Shown here one piece after another: positions 1 to 9,509 of a DNA stretch of 64,000 nucleotides. The DNA lies in the NCBI RefSeq assembly GCF_026540895.1, contig NZ_JALNUR010000013.1, positions 1-64,000 on the forward strand. Direction: 5' to 3'. The position numbers were made by a program, and so were the translations under genes. How positions within the stretch are numbered: position 1 is the stretch's first letter; each line of letters starts with the position of its first letter. Below the pieces are notes generated by a model. The model was not told the DNA's origin and made no database searches. It saw nothing but the letters and a program-made list of their open reading frames with translations. The DNA comes from Sphingomonas sp. GM_Shp_1. GTDB lineage: Bacteria > Pseudomonadota > Alphaproteobacteria > Sphingomonadales > Sphingomonadaceae.

Positions 1-2349
1 CCGACTCCGGCCGCGCCGACCATCTCGGTCCAGCCGCGTCCCTTCCGTCCGGTCGAGCGTCCGGTGATCCCGACCCCCGAACCCAAGGCGGAAGAGCCCA
101 AGGTCGAGGCTGCTGCGCCGACTCCGGCCCCCGCGCCGACGCCCGCACCCGCTCCGGTCGCGGCGAAGCCCGCGCCTGCCCCCGCTCCGGCCGTTCCGAC
201 GCCGCCGGTGCTGGGTCGCGATCCCGCCATGCCCGCGCCGCGCCGTTTCTCGCCGGTGCAGCGTCCCGAAATCCCGAAGCCCGCGCCCAAGCCCGTGCCT
301 GCGCCCGCCGCAGCAGCGGCTCCGGCGTCGGCCGCGCCTTCGGGCAATGCCTCGGCTCCCTCGGGTGGCGCACCGCGCTCCCTGCCGTCGGGCCAGCCGA
401 CCCCGCGCAACGCCCCCCCCAGCCGTCCGCAGCAGCGCGACCGCAAGGGTGACGAGCGTCGCGGCGGCAAGCTGACCGTGACCCGCGCCCTGAACGAGGA
501 CGGCGCCCGCGCCCGCTCGCTCGCCGCGCTGAAGCGTGCCCGCGAAAAGGAAAAGCGTGGCTTTGGCGGCCCCCGCGAGCCGCAGGTCAAGCAGGTCCGC
601 GACGTGCAGGTGCCCGAGGCGATCACCGTTCAGGAACTCGCCAACCGCATGGCGGAAAAGGGCGCGGACCTGGTCAAGGCGCTGTTCAAGATGGGCATGC
701 CCGTCACCATGACGCAGACCATCGACCAGGATACGGCCGAGCTGCTGGTGACCGAATTCGGCCACAACATCGTTCGCGTCTCGGACAGCGACATCGACCT
801 GGCGCTCGACACCAGCGAGGATGCGGCCGAGAGCTTGCAGCCGCGTCCGCCGGTCGTGACGATCATGGGCCATGTCGACCATGGCAAGACCAGCCTGCTC
901 GACGCGCTGCGCGGCACCGACGTGGTGCGCGGCGAAGCGGGTGGCATCACCCAGCATATCGGCGCCTATCAGGTCACGCTGAAGGACAAGTCGAAGATCA
1001 CCTTCCTCGACACGCCGGGCCATGAAGCCTTTACCCAGATGCGCGCGCGCGGTGCCGACGTCACGGATATCGTGGTGCTGGTGGTCGCGGCCGATGACGG
1101 GCTGATGCCGCAGACGATCGAGGCGATCAACCACACCAAGGCGGCGGGCAAGCCGATGATCGTGGCGATCAACAAGATCGACAAGCACGACGCCAATGCC
1201 CAGCGCGTCCGCGAGCGTCTGCTCGAACATGACGTGCAGGTCGAGGAGATGGGTGGCGAGACCCAGGACGTCGAGGTTTCGGCGCTCAAGAAGATCGGTC
1301 TGGATACGCTGATCGAGAAGATCCAGCTTCAGGCCGAACTGCTCGAACTGGCCGCCAACCCCGACCGCGCCGCCGAGGGTAGCGTGATCGAGGCCAAGCT
1401 CGACAAGGGCCGTGGTCCGGTCGCGACCGTGCTCGTCACGCGCGGCACGCTGAAGGTCGGCGACGTGTTCGTCGTCGGCGCGGAAAGCGGCAAGGTCCGT
1501 GCGCTGGTCGACGACAAGGGCCGCCAGGTGAAGCAGGCCGGTCCGGCGATGCCGGTCGAGGTGCTCGGCCTGTCGGGCGTGCCCCAGGCGGGCGACCTGC
1601 TCCAGGTCGTCGAGAACGAGGCCCGCGCCCGCGAGGTCGCCGAATATCGCCAGAGCGTGGTGCTCCAGAAGCGCACCACCTCGGCCCCGGCCAGCCTGGA
1701 GTCGATGTTCTCGGCGCTGAAGGCGAACCAGGCCAAGGAATATCCGCTGGTCGTCAAGGCGGATACGCAAGGCACCGTCGAAGCGATCGTGGCGTCGATC
1801 AACAAGATCCAGTCGGATCTGATCAAGGCGCGCATCCTGCACTCGGGCGTCGGTGGCATCACCGAGTCGGACGTGACGCTGGCGGCGGCCAGCGGCGCGC
1901 CGATCATCGGCTTCAACGTCCGTGCGAACGCCAAGGCGCGCGAGATCGCCGAGCGGAACAAGGTGGCGTTGAAGTACTATGACGTCATCTACGACCTGAT
2001 CGACGAGATCCGCGCGGGCATGGCCGGCGAGCTGGGCCCCGAGGCGTTCGAAACGGTGGTCGGCCGCGCCGAAATCCGCGAGGTCTTCTCGGCGGGCAAG
2101 ATCGGCAAGGCCGCCGGTCTGCTGGTCACCGAGGGTGTCATCCGCAAGGCGCTCAAGGCGCGCATCACGCGCAACGACGTCATCATCTACCAGGGCGAGA
2201 TCAACTCGCTCCGCCGGTTCAAGGACGATGTCGCCGAGGTCCGCGCAGGGCTCGAGTGCGGTGTGACGTTCACGCAGAACTTCACCGACATCAAGCCGGG
2301 CGACTATCTCGAAACCTTCGAGGTCGAACTGCGCGAGCGTTCGCTCTGA
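1..2349 (+). CDS. infB: Translation initiation factor IF-2 (5' end outside window)
   Basis: The reading frame is open from base 1, so the gene starts upstream; 782 codons are visible. IF-2 is the GTPase that places initiator fMet-tRNA on the 30S subunit and promotes 50S joining. The first 160 or so residues are a Pro/Ala-rich, then Arg/Lys-rich, low-complexity linker typical of alphaproteobacterial IF-2. An IF2_N-type domain ([14 protein letters not shown]) follows near residue 210. The G domain begins near residue 290 with GHVDHGKTS (G1), then DTPGHEAF (G3) and NKID (G4). The C-terminal domains continue to the stop. rbfA follows, as in the usual nusA-infB-rbfA operon. The call is secure; only the true start is unknown. 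Confidence 0.98.
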   Translation, partial: PTPAAPTISVQPRPFRPVERPVIPTPEPKAEEPKVEAAAPTPAPAPTPAPAPVAAKPAPAPAPAVPTPPVLGRDPAMPAPRRFSPVQRPEIPKPAPKPVPAPAAAAAPASAAPSGNASAPSGGAPRSLPSGQPTPRNAPPSRPQQRDRKGDERRGGKLTVTRALNEDGARARSLAALKRAREKEKRGFGGPREPQVKQVRDVQVPEAITVQELANRMAEKGADLVKALFKMGMPVTMTQTIDQDTAELLVTEFGHNIVRVSDSDIDLALDTSEDAAESLQPRPPVVTIMGHVDHGKTSLLDALRGTDVVRGEAGGITQHIGAYQVTLKDKSKITFLDTPGHEAFTQMRARGADVTDIVVLVVAADDGLMPQTIEAINHTKAAGKPMIVAINKIDKHDANAQRVRERLLEHDVQVEEMGGETQDVEVSALKKIGLDTLIEKIQLQAELLELAANPDRAAEGSVIEAKLDKGRGPVATVLVTRGTLKVGDVFVVGAESGKVRALVDDKGRQVKQAGPAMPVEVLGLSGVPQAGDLLQVVENEARAREVAEYRQSVVLQKRTTSAPASLESMFSALKANQAKEYPLVVKADTQGTVEAIVASINKIQSDLIKARILHSGVGGITESDVTLAAASGAPIIGFNVRANAKAREIAERNKVALKYYDVIYDLIDEIRAGMAGELGPEAFETVVGRAEIREVFSAGKIGKAAGLLVTEGVIRKALKARITRNDVIIYQGEINSLRRFKDDVAEVRAGLECGVTFTQNFTDIKPGDYLETFEVELRERSL

Positions 2350-2357
2350 TGATGGCG

Positions 2358-2383
2358 GGGCGGCGGGAGCGATCCTGCCGCCC
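2358..2383 (+). other. Intercistronic hairpin between infB and rbfA
   Basis: Two 11-base arms (2358-2368 and 2373-2383) pair with one G-T wobble around a GCGA tetraloop of the stable GNRA class. No T-run follows, so it is unlikely to be a full intrinsic terminator. It may protect the infB message end or tune rbfA expression, which is inference. Confidence 0.5.
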
Positions 2384-2471
2384 GCGCTTCATGCCGGAAT
2401 GGATCGCGCCAGAATTCGCGGTCGCCTGCCCGGCGGCCGCGATTTTCGTTTGAGAAGAAATAGCTGAACAC

Positions 2472-2879
2472 ATGGTCCGTCCGAACAACCCCGCCGAACC
2501 CTCGGTCCGCCTGCTGCGCGTCGGCGAGCAGGTTCGCCACATCCTGTCCGAAATCTTGGCGCGCGGCGACGTGCATGACGAGACGCTGGCCAAGCATATG
2601 GTCAGCGTGACCGAGGTGCGCATGTCGCCCGACCTGCGCCACGCGACGGTTTTCGTGAAGCCGTTGCTGGGCAAGGACGAGGACGTGGTGATCAAGGCGC
2701 TGCGCACCAACACCGCGTATCTGCAGCGCGAGGTCGCGACGCGGGTGAAGATGAAATATGCCGCCAAGCTGAAGTTCCTGCCGGACGAGAGCTTCGACGA
2801 GGGAAGCCATATCGACTCGCTCCTCCGCTCGCCCAGAGTGTCGCAGGACCTGGAAGAGGGGGAGTCGTCCGAGGACTGA
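2472..2879 (+). CDS. rbfA: 30S ribosome-binding factor A
   Basis: 135 aa. RbfA binds immature 30S subunits and assists 16S rRNA 5'-end maturation. The sequence has the KH-like RbfA fold signatures: [14 protein letters not shown] at the start, then [17 protein letters not shown] and a C-terminal [12 protein letters not shown]. The position directly downstream of infB (122 bp gap holding a hairpin) is the family's usual place. The ATG at 2472 gives the normal length. The acidic tail (EEGESSED) is ordinary for the family. Confidence 0.95.
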   Translation: MVRPNNPAEPSVRLLRVGEQVRHILSEILARGDVHDETLAKHMVSVTEVRMSPDLRHATVFVKPLLGKDEDVVIKALRTNTAYLQREVATRVKMKYAAKLKFLPDESFDEGSHIDSLLRSPRVSQDLEEGESSED

Positions 2880-2888
2880 CACCCACCC

Positions 2889-2922
2889 CCGTTCAGCCTT
2901 CGACTTCGCCCAGGCTGAACGG
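2889..2922. repeat. Short REP-like palindrome, copy 1
   Basis: Arms CCGTTCAGCCT (2889-2899) and AGGCTGAACGG (2912-2922) are perfect complements around a CTTCGACTTCGCC-type loop. The same unit recurs at 14650, 30315, 30383, 34621 and 34693. Here it separates the convergent rbfA and YceI genes and could form a bidirectional hairpin. Confidence 0.8.
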
Positions 2923-2937
2923 AGCGAGGAAGGGGGT

Positions 2938-3525
2938 TTACCCCCCGACCGGCACCAGATCCGCATCGATCGCGATCGTCACCTGTCGCCCGACGATCAG
3001 CGGATAGGCGGTCATCCCGAAATCGCGCCGGTCGATTCGCGTCGACGCCGCGATATGCACCGGCTCTCGCCCCGTCATCGCCGTGAAGTCGCGCGAGAAG
3101 TCGACCGCCAGCGTCGCGGGTCGCGTCACCCCGCGCGCCGAAATCGTGCCCGCCACCTGCGCACTGTGCAGGCCGGTCCGCGTCATGCTCGTGCCGTGGA
3201 AAACCACATAGCGATAGCGATCGACATCGAAGAAATCGGACCCCCGCAACCGCGAACGGGTGAGCGAATCGCCCGCCTCCAGCGCTTGCGCATCGATCCG
3301 CACGTCGAGCGTCACCGCCTTCGCATCCCGGTCGGACAGGGCCACCCGGCCGTCCAGCCGGGGGAAGTGCGCGGTCTTGCTGCCCAGCCCGAAAAAGCCG
3401 ACCTTGGCCCGCACGGTCGCATGGGCCGGATCGATGGCATAGGCGAGGCCGCCCGGCTCCGCGGTGACCGCCGTGCCGGTCAGGAGCAGGCCTGCGACCA
3501 TGGCCGTCTTCGCGCCGTTTTTCAC
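2938..3525 (-). CDS. YceI-family periplasmic protein
   Basis: About 195 aa from a GTG start at 3525; a TTG at 3540 would add five residues. The N-terminus is a Sec signal peptide (KNGAKTAMVAGLLLTGTAVTA). The mature part has YceI lipocalin-like features: YAIDPAHATVRAKVGFFGLGSKTAHFP, a repeated beta pattern, GSDFFDVDRYRYVVF and GTISARGVTRPATLAVDF. YceI barrels bind amphiphilic or isoprenoid-like ligands in the periplasm; the ligand here is unknown. The gene is divergent from tdk. The family call is strong and the biological role open. Confidence 0.88.
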   Translation of the reverse strand: MKNGAKTAMVAGLLLTGTAVTAEPGGLAYAIDPAHATVRAKVGFFGLGSKTAHFPRLDGRVALSDRDAKAVTLDVRIDAQALEAGDSLTRSRLRGSDFFDVDRYRYVVFHGTSMTRTGLHSAQVAGTISARGVTRPATLAVDFSRDFTAMTGREPVHIAASTRIDRRDFGMTAYPLIVGRQVTIAIDADLVPVGG

Positions 3526-3578
3526 ACTTGTTCGCCCCAAAGCTCGATACGGCGGTCGCCCTGCGATAAGGGCGGGGG

Positions 3579-4190
3579 ATGGCCAAGCTCTATTTTTACT
3601 ATGCCAGCATGAATGCGGGGAAATCGACCATGCTGTTGCAGGCCGATTTCAACTATCGCGAGCGGGGCATGAACACGATGCTGTTCACCGCCGCGATCGA
3701 CGACCGCTTCGCCTATGGCACCATCGCCTCGCGAATCGGCCTGTCGCAGCCCGCGACGCCGTTCCAGGCGAGCACCGATCTGGAGGCATGCGCGCTCGAT
3801 CGCCATGCGGAGACACCGCTCGCCTGTATCCTGGTCGATGAGGCGCAGTTCCTGACGCCCGAGCAAGTGGACCAACTGGCACGGCTCGCGGACCGGCACC
3901 GGATTCCGGTGCTGTGCTACGGCCTGCGCACCGACTTCAAGGGACAACTCTTCCCAGGCTCGGCGCGGCTGCTGGCGCTGGCGGATGCGCTCAGCGAGAT
4001 CAAGTCGGTGTGCGTATGCGGCGCCAAGGCGACGATGAACCTGCGGGTCGATGGCGAAGGCCGTGCGATTGCCGAGGGCGCGCAGACCGAGATCGGCGGT
4101 AACGACCGCTATGTCGCGCTGTGCCGCCGCCATTTCGGCGAGGCTTTGGCCGGGGGCAGGGTGCTTGAGGCGGGGCGCAACCCCGACTAA
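3579..4190 (+). CDS. tdk: Thymidine kinase (type II)
   Basis: 203 aa. Phosphorylates thymidine to dTMP with ATP in the salvage pathway. The P-loop is SMNAGKST near residue 10, the Walker B-like motif is ILVDEAQF near residue 85, and the lid region holds a zinc-type CVCG with CRRH further on. The loop IGGNDRYVALCRRHF matches the family's substrate-binding segment. It lies 10 bp upstream of truB and may be cotranscribed with it. The length is normal for the family. Confidence 0.95.
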   Translation: MAKLYFYYASMNAGKSTMLLQADFNYRERGMNTMLFTAAIDDRFAYGTIASRIGLSQPATPFQASTDLEACALDRHAETPLACILVDEAQFLTPEQVDQLARLADRHRIPVLCYGLRTDFKGQLFPGSARLLALADALSEIKSVCVCGAKATMNLRVDGEGRAIAEGAQTEIGGNDRYVALCRRHFGEALAGGRVLEAGRNPD

Positions 4191-4200
4191 CGCCTGCGCG

Positions 4201-5214
4201 ATGCATGGATGGATCATTCTCGACAAGCCGCTGGGGCTCGGCTCGACGCAAGGGGTCAGCGCGGTCAAGCGCGTGTTGCGCCAGGGCGGCTATGGCAAGG
4301 GGATCAAGGTCGGGCATGGGGGGACGCTCGATCCGCTGGCGACCGGGGTATTGCCGATCGCGGTGGGCGAGGCGACCAAGCTGGCCGGGCGGATGCTCGA
4401 CAGCGACAAGGTGTATGACTTCACCATTCGGTTCGGGGTGCAGACGTCGACGCTCGATGCCGAGGGCGAGGCGGTGACGGAGAGCGATGTTCGGCCTACG
4501 CGAGAGGCGCTGGAGGCGGTGTTGCCGCGCTTTACCGGGCCGATCGAACAGGTGCCGCCCGCCTATTCGGCGCTGAAGATCGATGGCGAGCGCGCCTATG
4601 ACCTCGCGCGGGCGGGCGAAGAGGTGGTGCTGGCGAGTCGCGCGGTGACGATTCATTCGCTCCAATCCTCCCCAAGCTCGCTTGGGGAGGGGGACCATCC
4701 GAAGGATGGTGGAGGGGCGCCGTCGCAGACGGCGGCTGACGCCGCCGCCCCTCCACCACGCCCTGCGGGCGCGGTCCCCCTCCCCATCGGAGATGGGGAG
4801 GAATGGTTGAAGGAGGTGACCCTCACCGCGCATGTCTCCAAGGGCACGTACATCCGCTCGCTCGCCCGCGACATCGCGCTTGCGCTGGGCACGGTCGGCC
4901 ATGTCACCATGCTCCGCCGTATCAAGGCGGGGCCGTTCACGCTGGCTTCGGCGATATCGCTGGACAAATTGAACGAAATGGGGCAGGCGCGCACCCTTGA
5001 ACAGATACTCCTGCCGCTGAGGGCGGGGCTGGACGACATCCCGGCTCTTGCTCTCGACCCCGACCAGGCAGGGGCGCTCCGTCAGGGGCGTGTGCTGGTT
5101 GGGATCGCCGTGGACGATGGCCAATATTTCGCGATGCTGGGGGAAACCCCGGTGGCGCTGGTAGAGGCGCTGGACGGAAACGTCCGGGTCGTGCGCGGCT
5201 TCAACCTCGATTGA
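4201..5214 (+). CDS. truB: tRNA pseudouridine-55 synthase carrying an in-frame repeat insert
   Basis: 337 aa. Isomerises U55 in the T-loop of tRNAs. The catalytic motif [13 protein letters not shown] is near residue 42, followed by YxFTIRFG-type and [19 protein letters not shown] segments, then [14 protein letters not shown]. The start at 4201 ([10 protein letters not shown]) fits the family; an upstream in-frame extension overlaps tdk. The family usually runs about 290-310 residues. The excess is a Pro/Gly/Ala-rich segment of about 47 residues between VTIHSLQ and [14 protein letters not shown]. It is encoded exactly by the palindromic element at 4666-4806, which leaves the frame intact. In E. 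coli TruB this position corresponds to a loop before a core strand, so the insert may be tolerated. Confidence 0.95.
   Translation: MHGWIILDKPLGLGSTQGVSAVKRVLRQGGYGKGIKVGHGGTLDPLATGVLPIAVGEATKLAGRMLDSDKVYDFTIRFGVQTSTLDAEGEAVTESDVRPTREALEAVLPRFTGPIEQVPPAYSALKIDGERAYDLARAGEEVVLASRAVTIHSLQSSPSSLGEGDHPKDGGGAPSQTAADAAAPPPRPAGAVPLPIGDGEEWLKEVTLTAHVSKGTYIRSLARDIALALGTVGHVTMLRRIKAGPFTLASAISLDKLNEMGQARTLEQILLPLRAGLDDIPALALDPDQAGALRQGRVLVGIAVDDGQYFAMLGETPVALVEALDGNVRVVRGFNLD
4666..4806. repeat. Long compound palindromic element, copy 1, inside truB
   Basis: 141 bp. The outer ends are small hairpins (CTCCCCAAGC/GCTTGGGGAG at left, TCCCCATC/GATGGGGA at right). The inner arms GGTGGAGGGGC and GCCCCTCCACC pair around a GC-rich core. 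Its two halves reappear, in the opposite orientation, in the intergenic copy at 28442-28572. It is read through in truB as 47 sense codons. Confidence 0.9.
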
Positions 5215-5227
5215 AGAAAGGATCACG

Positions 5228-5497
5228 ATGTCGATCACCGCTGAACGCCGCCAGGAAATCATCAAGGACCATGCCCGCGCCGAGGGTGACACGGGTTCGC
5301 CCGAAGTCCAAGTCGCGATCCTGACCGAGCGGATCCAGAACCTGACCGGCCACTTCAAGACCCATGCGAAGGACAATCATTCGCGTCGCGGTCTGTTGAT
5401 GCTGGTCAACAAGCGTCGCTCGCTGCTCGACTATCTGCGTCACAAGGATGGCGACCGCTATCTGGCGCTGATCGCCAAGCTCGGCCTCCGCAAGTAA
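5228..5497 (+). CDS. rpsO: 30S ribosomal protein S15
   Basis: 89 aa, the standard length. S15 binds the 16S rRNA central-domain three-way junction and begins platform assembly. Family blocks are visible: [54 protein letters not shown] and [13 protein letters not shown] ribosome-binding site (GAAAGGA) precedes the ATG. It is 13 bp after truB and is followed by a strong terminator, then pnp, the common rpsO-pnp arrangement. Confidence 0.98.
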   Translation: MSITAERRQEIIKDHARAEGDTGSPEVQVAILTERIQNLTGHFKTHAKDNHSRRGLLMLVNKRRSLLDYLRHKDGDRYLALIAKLGLRK

Positions 5498-5523
5498 CAG
5501 CGGGGCGCGCAAGCGACCAAAAA

Positions 5524-5554
5524 GGGCACTCCCATCGGGGGGTGCCCTTTTTTT
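5524..5554 (+). terminator. Intrinsic terminator after rpsO
   Basis: GGGCACTCCC (5524-5533), loop ATC, then GGGGGGTGCCC (to 5547), followed by seven Ts. It is a strong Rho-independent terminator for truB-rpsO. Some read-through into pnp is possible, as in other bacteria. Confidence 0.92.
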
Positions 5555-5555
5555 A

Positions 5556-5751
5556 TCGGCTGGTGTATGTAGCACCGGGCCGACCGGATGCCGCAAAAAC
5601 TGCGCATCCCCAAAGCCTCTATGTCATCAAATCCGGCGAGGATGCCGGGTAGAGCAATCGGAAGGGCGGCAATTCGGCCGACCTCCAGAGCCAATTTTGG
5701 CTCAACCCATAGGCCCCGGCGGGATAGGCCCGTCGGAGTGAAGGATATTCC
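5556..5751 (+). promoter_or_regulatory. pnp leader region
   Basis: About 195 bp between the rpsO terminator and pnp with no gene. It holds a perfect 7-bp inverted repeat GAGCCAA/TTGGCTC (5688-5703, 2-base loop). In enterobacteria the pnp leader forms an RNase III-cleaved hairpin used for autoregulation; whether this leader does the same is inference. GTGAAGGATATTCC before the ATG provides a modest ribosome-binding site. Confidence 0.4.
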
Positions 5752-8091
5752 ATGTTCAATACCAAGAAAGTGGCCATCGAGTGGGGCGGCAAGACGCTGA
5801 CCCTCGAAACCGGCAAGGTGGCCCGTCAGGCCGACGGCGCGGTGATCGCGACGCTGGGCGAGACGGTGGTGCTGTGTGCCGTGACGGCCGCGAAGACCGT
5901 GAAGGAAGGGCAGGACTTCTTCCCGCTGACCGTTCACTATCAGGAGAAGTTCTCGTCGGCGGGCCGTATCCCCGGCGGTTTCTTCAAGCGCGAACGCGGT
6001 GCGACCGAGCGTGAGACGCTGATCAGCCGCCTGATCGATCGTCCGATCCGCCCGCTCTTCCCCGAAGGTTTCTACAACGAGATCAACTGCATCTGCCAGG
6101 TGCTCTCGTACGATGGCGAGAACGAGCCCGACATCCTGGCGCTGGTCGCCGCGTCGGCCGCGCTCACCATCTCGGGCGTGCCCTTCATGGGCCCGATCGG
6201 CGCGGCGCGCGTCGGTTATGTCGATGGCGAGTATCAGCTGAACCCGACCGATGCCGAGGCGCTGGCCGGTGACCTGGACCTGGTCGTCGCCGCCACGCAC
6301 GACGCGGTGATGATGGTCGAATCGGAAGCCAAGGAGCTGTCCGAGGAAGTCATGCTGGGCGCGGTCATGTACGCGCACAAGGCGTCGCAGCAGATCATCG
6401 ACGCGATCATCGACCTGGCCGAGCAGGCCGCGAAGGATCCGTGGGAGCTGAAGGTCGGCGACGACCAGAAGGCGGTCAAGGCCGAGCTGAAGAAGCTGAT
6501 CGGCAAGGACATTACCGCGGCCTACAAGCTGACCGACAAGCAGCAGCGCCAGACCGCGCTGGGTGAGGCCCGCGCCAAGGCGAAGGCCGCCATGGCCGAC
6601 CGTAGCCCGCAGGAGCAGCTCGTCGCCGCCAAGTTCGTCAAGAAGCTGGAAGCCGAGATCGTCCGCACCGCGATCCTGAAGGACGGCCGCCGCATCGACG
6701 GTCGCTCGACCACGCAAATCCGTCCGATCGAGGCGGAGGTTCACTTCCTGCCGCGTTCGCACGGCTCGGCGCTGTTCACGCGCGGCGAGACCCAGACGAT
6801 CGCGACCACGACGCTGGGCACCCGCGATGCGGAGCAGATGATCGACGGCCTGAACGGCCTGTCGTACCAGCACTTCATGCTGCACTATAACTTCCCGCCC
6901 TATTCGGTCGGCGAAGTGGGCCGCTTCGGCGCGCCGGGTCGTCGCGAGATCGGCCATGGCAAGCTGGCCTGGCGCGCGCTGCACCCGGTGCTGCCGTCGA
7001 AGGAGGAATTCCCCTACACCATCCGCGTGACCAGCGACATCACCGAGTCGAACGGCTCGTCGTCGATGGCCACCGTCTGCGGCGGCTCGCTGTCGCTGAT
7101 GGATGCGGGCGTTCCGCTGAAGCGTCCGGTCTCGGGCATCGCCATGGGCCTGATCTTGGAAGGTAAGGACTTCGCCGTCCTGTCCGACATCCTGGGTGAC
7201 GAGGATCACCTGGGCGACATGGACTTCAAGGTGGCGGGCACCTCCGAGGGCATCACCTCGCTCCAGATGGACATCAAGATCGCCGGTATCACCGAGGAGA
7301 TCATGAAGGTCGCGCTGGCGCAGGCCAAGGAAGGCCGCGCGCACATCCTGAACGAGATGAACAAGGCGCTGTCCTCGACCCGGACCGAGCTGTCGGCGCA
7401 CGCGCCGCGCATCGAGACGATGACGATCGACAAGTCGAAGATCCGCGACGTGATCGGCACCGGCGGCAAGGTGATCCGCGAGATCGTCGCCACCACCGGC
7501 GCGAAGGTCGACATCGATGACGAGGGCGTGATCAAGATCAGCTCGTCGGACGGTGCGCAGATCGAAGCCGCGATGAACTGGATCAAGGGCATCGTCGAAG
7601 AGGCCGAGGTCGGCAAGATCTACAACGGCAAGGTCGTCAACCTGGTCGATTTCGGCGCGTTCGTGAACTTCATGGGCGGCAAGGACGGTCTCGTCCACGT
7701 CTCGGAGATCAAGAACGAGCGTGTCGAGAAGGTCTCGGACGTCCTGACCGAAGGCCAGGACGTCAAGGTGAAGGTCCTCGAGATCGACCCGCGCGGCAAG
7801 GTCCGCCTGTCGATGCGCGTCGTCGACCAGGAAACCGGTGCCGAGCTGGAGGACAATCGTCCGGCCCGCGAACCGCGTGAACCGCGCGGCGACCGTGGCC
7901 CGCGCGAAGGCGGTCGTGGTCCGCGTCGTGACGCCGGGGATCGTGGCGGTGAGCGGGGCGGTGATCGCGGAGGCGAAGGCCGCAGCGGTCCGCGTCGCGA
8001 CCGTGGCGACCGTCCCCGTCGCGAAGGCGGCGAGCAGGGCGGCTCGCCCGAATTCGCCGCTCCGGCCTTCCTGACCGGCGATCGCGACTGA
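5752..8091 (+). CDS. pnp: Polyribonucleotide nucleotidyltransferase (PNPase)
   Basis: 779 aa. A phosphorolytic 3'-5' exoribonuclease and component of RNA degradation. Two RNase PH domains flank an alpha-helical linker. The second has the catalytic-site stretch [19 protein letters not shown]. The KH domain carries [12 protein letters not shown] (GxxG loop) near residue 565, and the S1 domain has [28 protein letters not shown]. The last 70 or so residues are Arg/Gly/Asp-rich (repeated [15 protein letters not shown]), an RNA-binding tail longer than in E. coli. A terminator follows at 8118. Confidence 0.98.
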   Translation: MFNTKKVAIEWGGKTLTLETGKVARQADGAVIATLGETVVLCAVTAAKTVKEGQDFFPLTVHYQEKFSSAGRIPGGFFKRERGATERETLISRLIDRPIRPLFPEGFYNEINCICQVLSYDGENEPDILALVAASAALTISGVPFMGPIGAARVGYVDGEYQLNPTDAEALAGDLDLVVAATHDAVMMVESEAKELSEEVMLGAVMYAHKASQQIIDAIIDLAEQAAKDPWELKVGDDQKAVKAELKKLIGKDITAAYKLTDKQQRQTALGEARAKAKAAMADRSPQEQLVAAKFVKKLEAEIVRTAILKDGRRIDGRSTTQIRPIEAEVHFLPRSHGSALFTRGETQTIATTTLGTRDAEQMIDGLNGLSYQHFMLHYNFPPYSVGEVGRFGAPGRREIGHGKLAWRALHPVLPSKEEFPYTIRVTSDITESNGSSSMATVCGGSLSLMDAGVPLKRPVSGIAMGLILEGKDFAVLSDILGDEDHLGDMDFKVAGTSEGITSLQMDIKIAGITEEIMKVALAQAKEGRAHILNEMNKALSSTRTELSAHAPRIETMTIDKSKIRDVIGTGGKVIREIVATTGAKVDIDDEGVIKISSSDGAQIEAAMNWIKGIVEEAEVGKIYNGKVVNLVDFGAFVNFMGGKDGLVHVSEIKNERVEKVSDVLTEGQDVKVKVLEIDPRGKVRLSMRVVDQETGAELEDNRPAREPREPRGDRGPREGGRGPRRDAGDRGGERGGDRGGEGRSGPRRDRGDRPRREGGEQGGSPEFAAPAFLTGDRD

Positions 8092-8117
8092 TCCTTCGCC
8101 CTCGGGTGAAAGGAAAA

Positions 8118-8146
8118 GGGCTCGGGGGAAACCCCGGGCCCTTTTT
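8118..8146 (+). terminator. Intrinsic terminator after pnp
   Basis: GGGCTCGGGG (8118-8127), GAAA tetraloop, CCCCGGGCCC (8132-8141), then TTTTT. A perfect 10-bp stem apart from one T-G pair. Confidence 0.9.
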
Positions 8147-8233
8147 CGTGGGAGCCTCACGCCCAGACCTCACCATCGGTGGACACGCCGGCCCGACCGG
8201 CCTTACCCTCGCCACTCCACAAAGGCGGGCGGC

Positions 8234-9382
8234 ATGATCGAAACCCTGGCCATTTCCGGATATCGTTCGCTGCGCGACGTGGTGGTGCCACTCGCGCCGC
8301 TGACCATCGTCACCGGCGCGAACGGCAGCGGCAAGTCGAGCCTCTACCGTGCGCTGCGCCTGTTGTCGGATGTCGCGCAAGGCCGGGTGATCGCCTCGCT
8401 GGCGGCCGAGGGCGGGCTGTCCTCCACCCTCTGGGCGGGACCGGAAAAGTTCAGCCGGGGGATGAAGCGCGGCGACACCCCGGTGCAGGGGACGGTGCGC
8501 GATGGGCCGGTCAGCCTGAAACTCGGTTTTTCGTCCGCCGACTATGGCTATGCCATCGACCTGGGCCTGCCCATCCCCAGCATCACCCGCTTCGCCCATG
8601 ACCCGGAGATCAAGCTGGAGGCGCTCTGGGTCGGTCCGATGGCGGGGCGGTCCAACCTGATCGCCGAACGACGCGGCGATTTCGTCCGGCTGCGCGAGGC
8701 CGATAGCGGCGGCTGGCGCGATGGGGCGCGGTCGATTCCTGCGGTCGATTCGATGGTGACCCACTGTGCCGACAGTCGCGACGGGCTGGAACTGCTGCAA
8801 CTGCGCGAGCGCTTACGCGGCTGGCGCTTCTATGACGATCTGCGCACCGACCGCGACGCGCCTGCGCGCCGTCCGCAGGTGGGGACATTCACGCCCGTCC
8901 TGTCGGGCGATGGCGGCGATGTCGGGGCGGCGATCCAGACCATCTTCGAGATCGGCGAGGGTGAGGCGCTGGCCGATACCATCGCCGATGCCTTTGACGG
9001 CGCGACCCTCCAGGTCGGCGATCGGTTCGAGGTGGAGATGCGCCAGCACGGCCTGCTCCGCCCGCTCTCGGTGGCCGAGCTGTCCGACGGGACGCTGCGC
9101 TACATATTACTTGCCGCCGCCTTGTTGTCGCCGCGCCCGCCCGAACTGATGATCCTCAACGAGCCCGAGGCGAGCCTGCATCCCGACCTGCTGGCGCCGC
9201 TTGCCCGGTTGATCGTGAAGGCTTCGGCGCGGTGCCAGGTGATCGTCGTGTCGCATGCCGCCGCGCTGGTCGATACGCTGGACCGCAATGCCGAGGCGCG
9301 GTCGATCCGCCTGTACAAGGAACTGGGCGAGACGCTGGTCGAGGATGTCGAACGCCCGCGCTGGGTCTGGCCATCGCGGTAA
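8234..9382 (+). CDS. AAA family ATPase (RecF/OLD-like), function unknown
   Basis: 382 aa. Residues 1-40 form an ABC/SMC-type head: MIETLAISGYRSLRD, then Walker A GANGSGKSS. The C-terminal half has LSDGTLRYILLAAALL (signature-like), LMILNEPEASLHPDLL (Walker B with catalytic Glu) and VIVVSHAAALVD (switch His). There is no long coiled coil and no fused nuclease (TOPRIM) domain, so this is the small stand-alone COG4637-type predicted ATPase rather than an OLD nuclease. Its neighbours (PNPase, a glycosyltransferase) do not suggest a partner. Cellular role unknown. Confidence 0.85.
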   Translation: MIETLAISGYRSLRDVVVPLAPLTIVTGANGSGKSSLYRALRLLSDVAQGRVIASLAAEGGLSSTLWAGPEKFSRGMKRGDTPVQGTVRDGPVSLKLGFSSADYGYAIDLGLPIPSITRFAHDPEIKLEALWVGPMAGRSNLIAERRGDFVRLREADSGGWRDGARSIPAVDSMVTHCADSRDGLELLQLRERLRGWRFYDDLRTDRDAPARRPQVGTFTPVLSGDGGDVGAAIQTIFEIGEGEALADTIADAFDGATLQVGDRFEVEMRQHGLLRPLSVAELSDGTLRYILLAAALLSPRPPELMILNEPEASLHPDLLAPLARLIVKASARCQVIVVSHAAALVDTLDRNAEARSIRLYKELGETLVEDVERPRWVWPSR

Positions 9383-9504
9383 TTCCTCCCTGCAAGGGGA
9401 GGGGGACCATGCGAAGCATGGTGGAGGGGTGTCGCGCTCTCGATGGTGGGGACACCCCTCCGTCGGGCCTGACGGCCTGCCACCTCCCCTTGCAGGGGAG
9501 GAAT
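9382..9504. repeat. Long compound palindromic element, copy 2
   Basis: Begins within the stop codon of the ATPase gene and ends 5 bp before the stop of the convergent glycosyltransferase gene. It has the outline of the truB copy: ATTCCTCCC with a CAAGGGGAGG end hairpin, GGGGGACCATGC-GAA-GCATGGTGGAGGGG, a variable core, then CCCCTCC and CCTCCCCTTGCAGGGGAGGAAT. It probably forms a structured 3' end on both transcripts. Confidence 0.85.
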
Positions 9505-9509
9505 AGAAG

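Noticed and set aside
4051..4200. Upstream extension of truB by 50 codons.
   Set aside because: It overlaps tdk, has Arg-rich shadow composition, and TruB proteins begin at [14 protein letters not shown] sequence.
4666..4806. truB as a pseudogene broken by the repeat.
   Set aside because: The frame continues through the repeat and all family motifs on both sides are intact.
5458..8160. A 900-codon open frame antisense to pnp, and similar long antisense frames over the TonB receptor (21723-23858), M48/relA (10582-12474) and flhA (52289-53911).
   Set aside because: GC-rich third positions keep antisense frames open. Their translations are Arg/Asp/His-rich, match no family, and lie wholly over well-supported genes.
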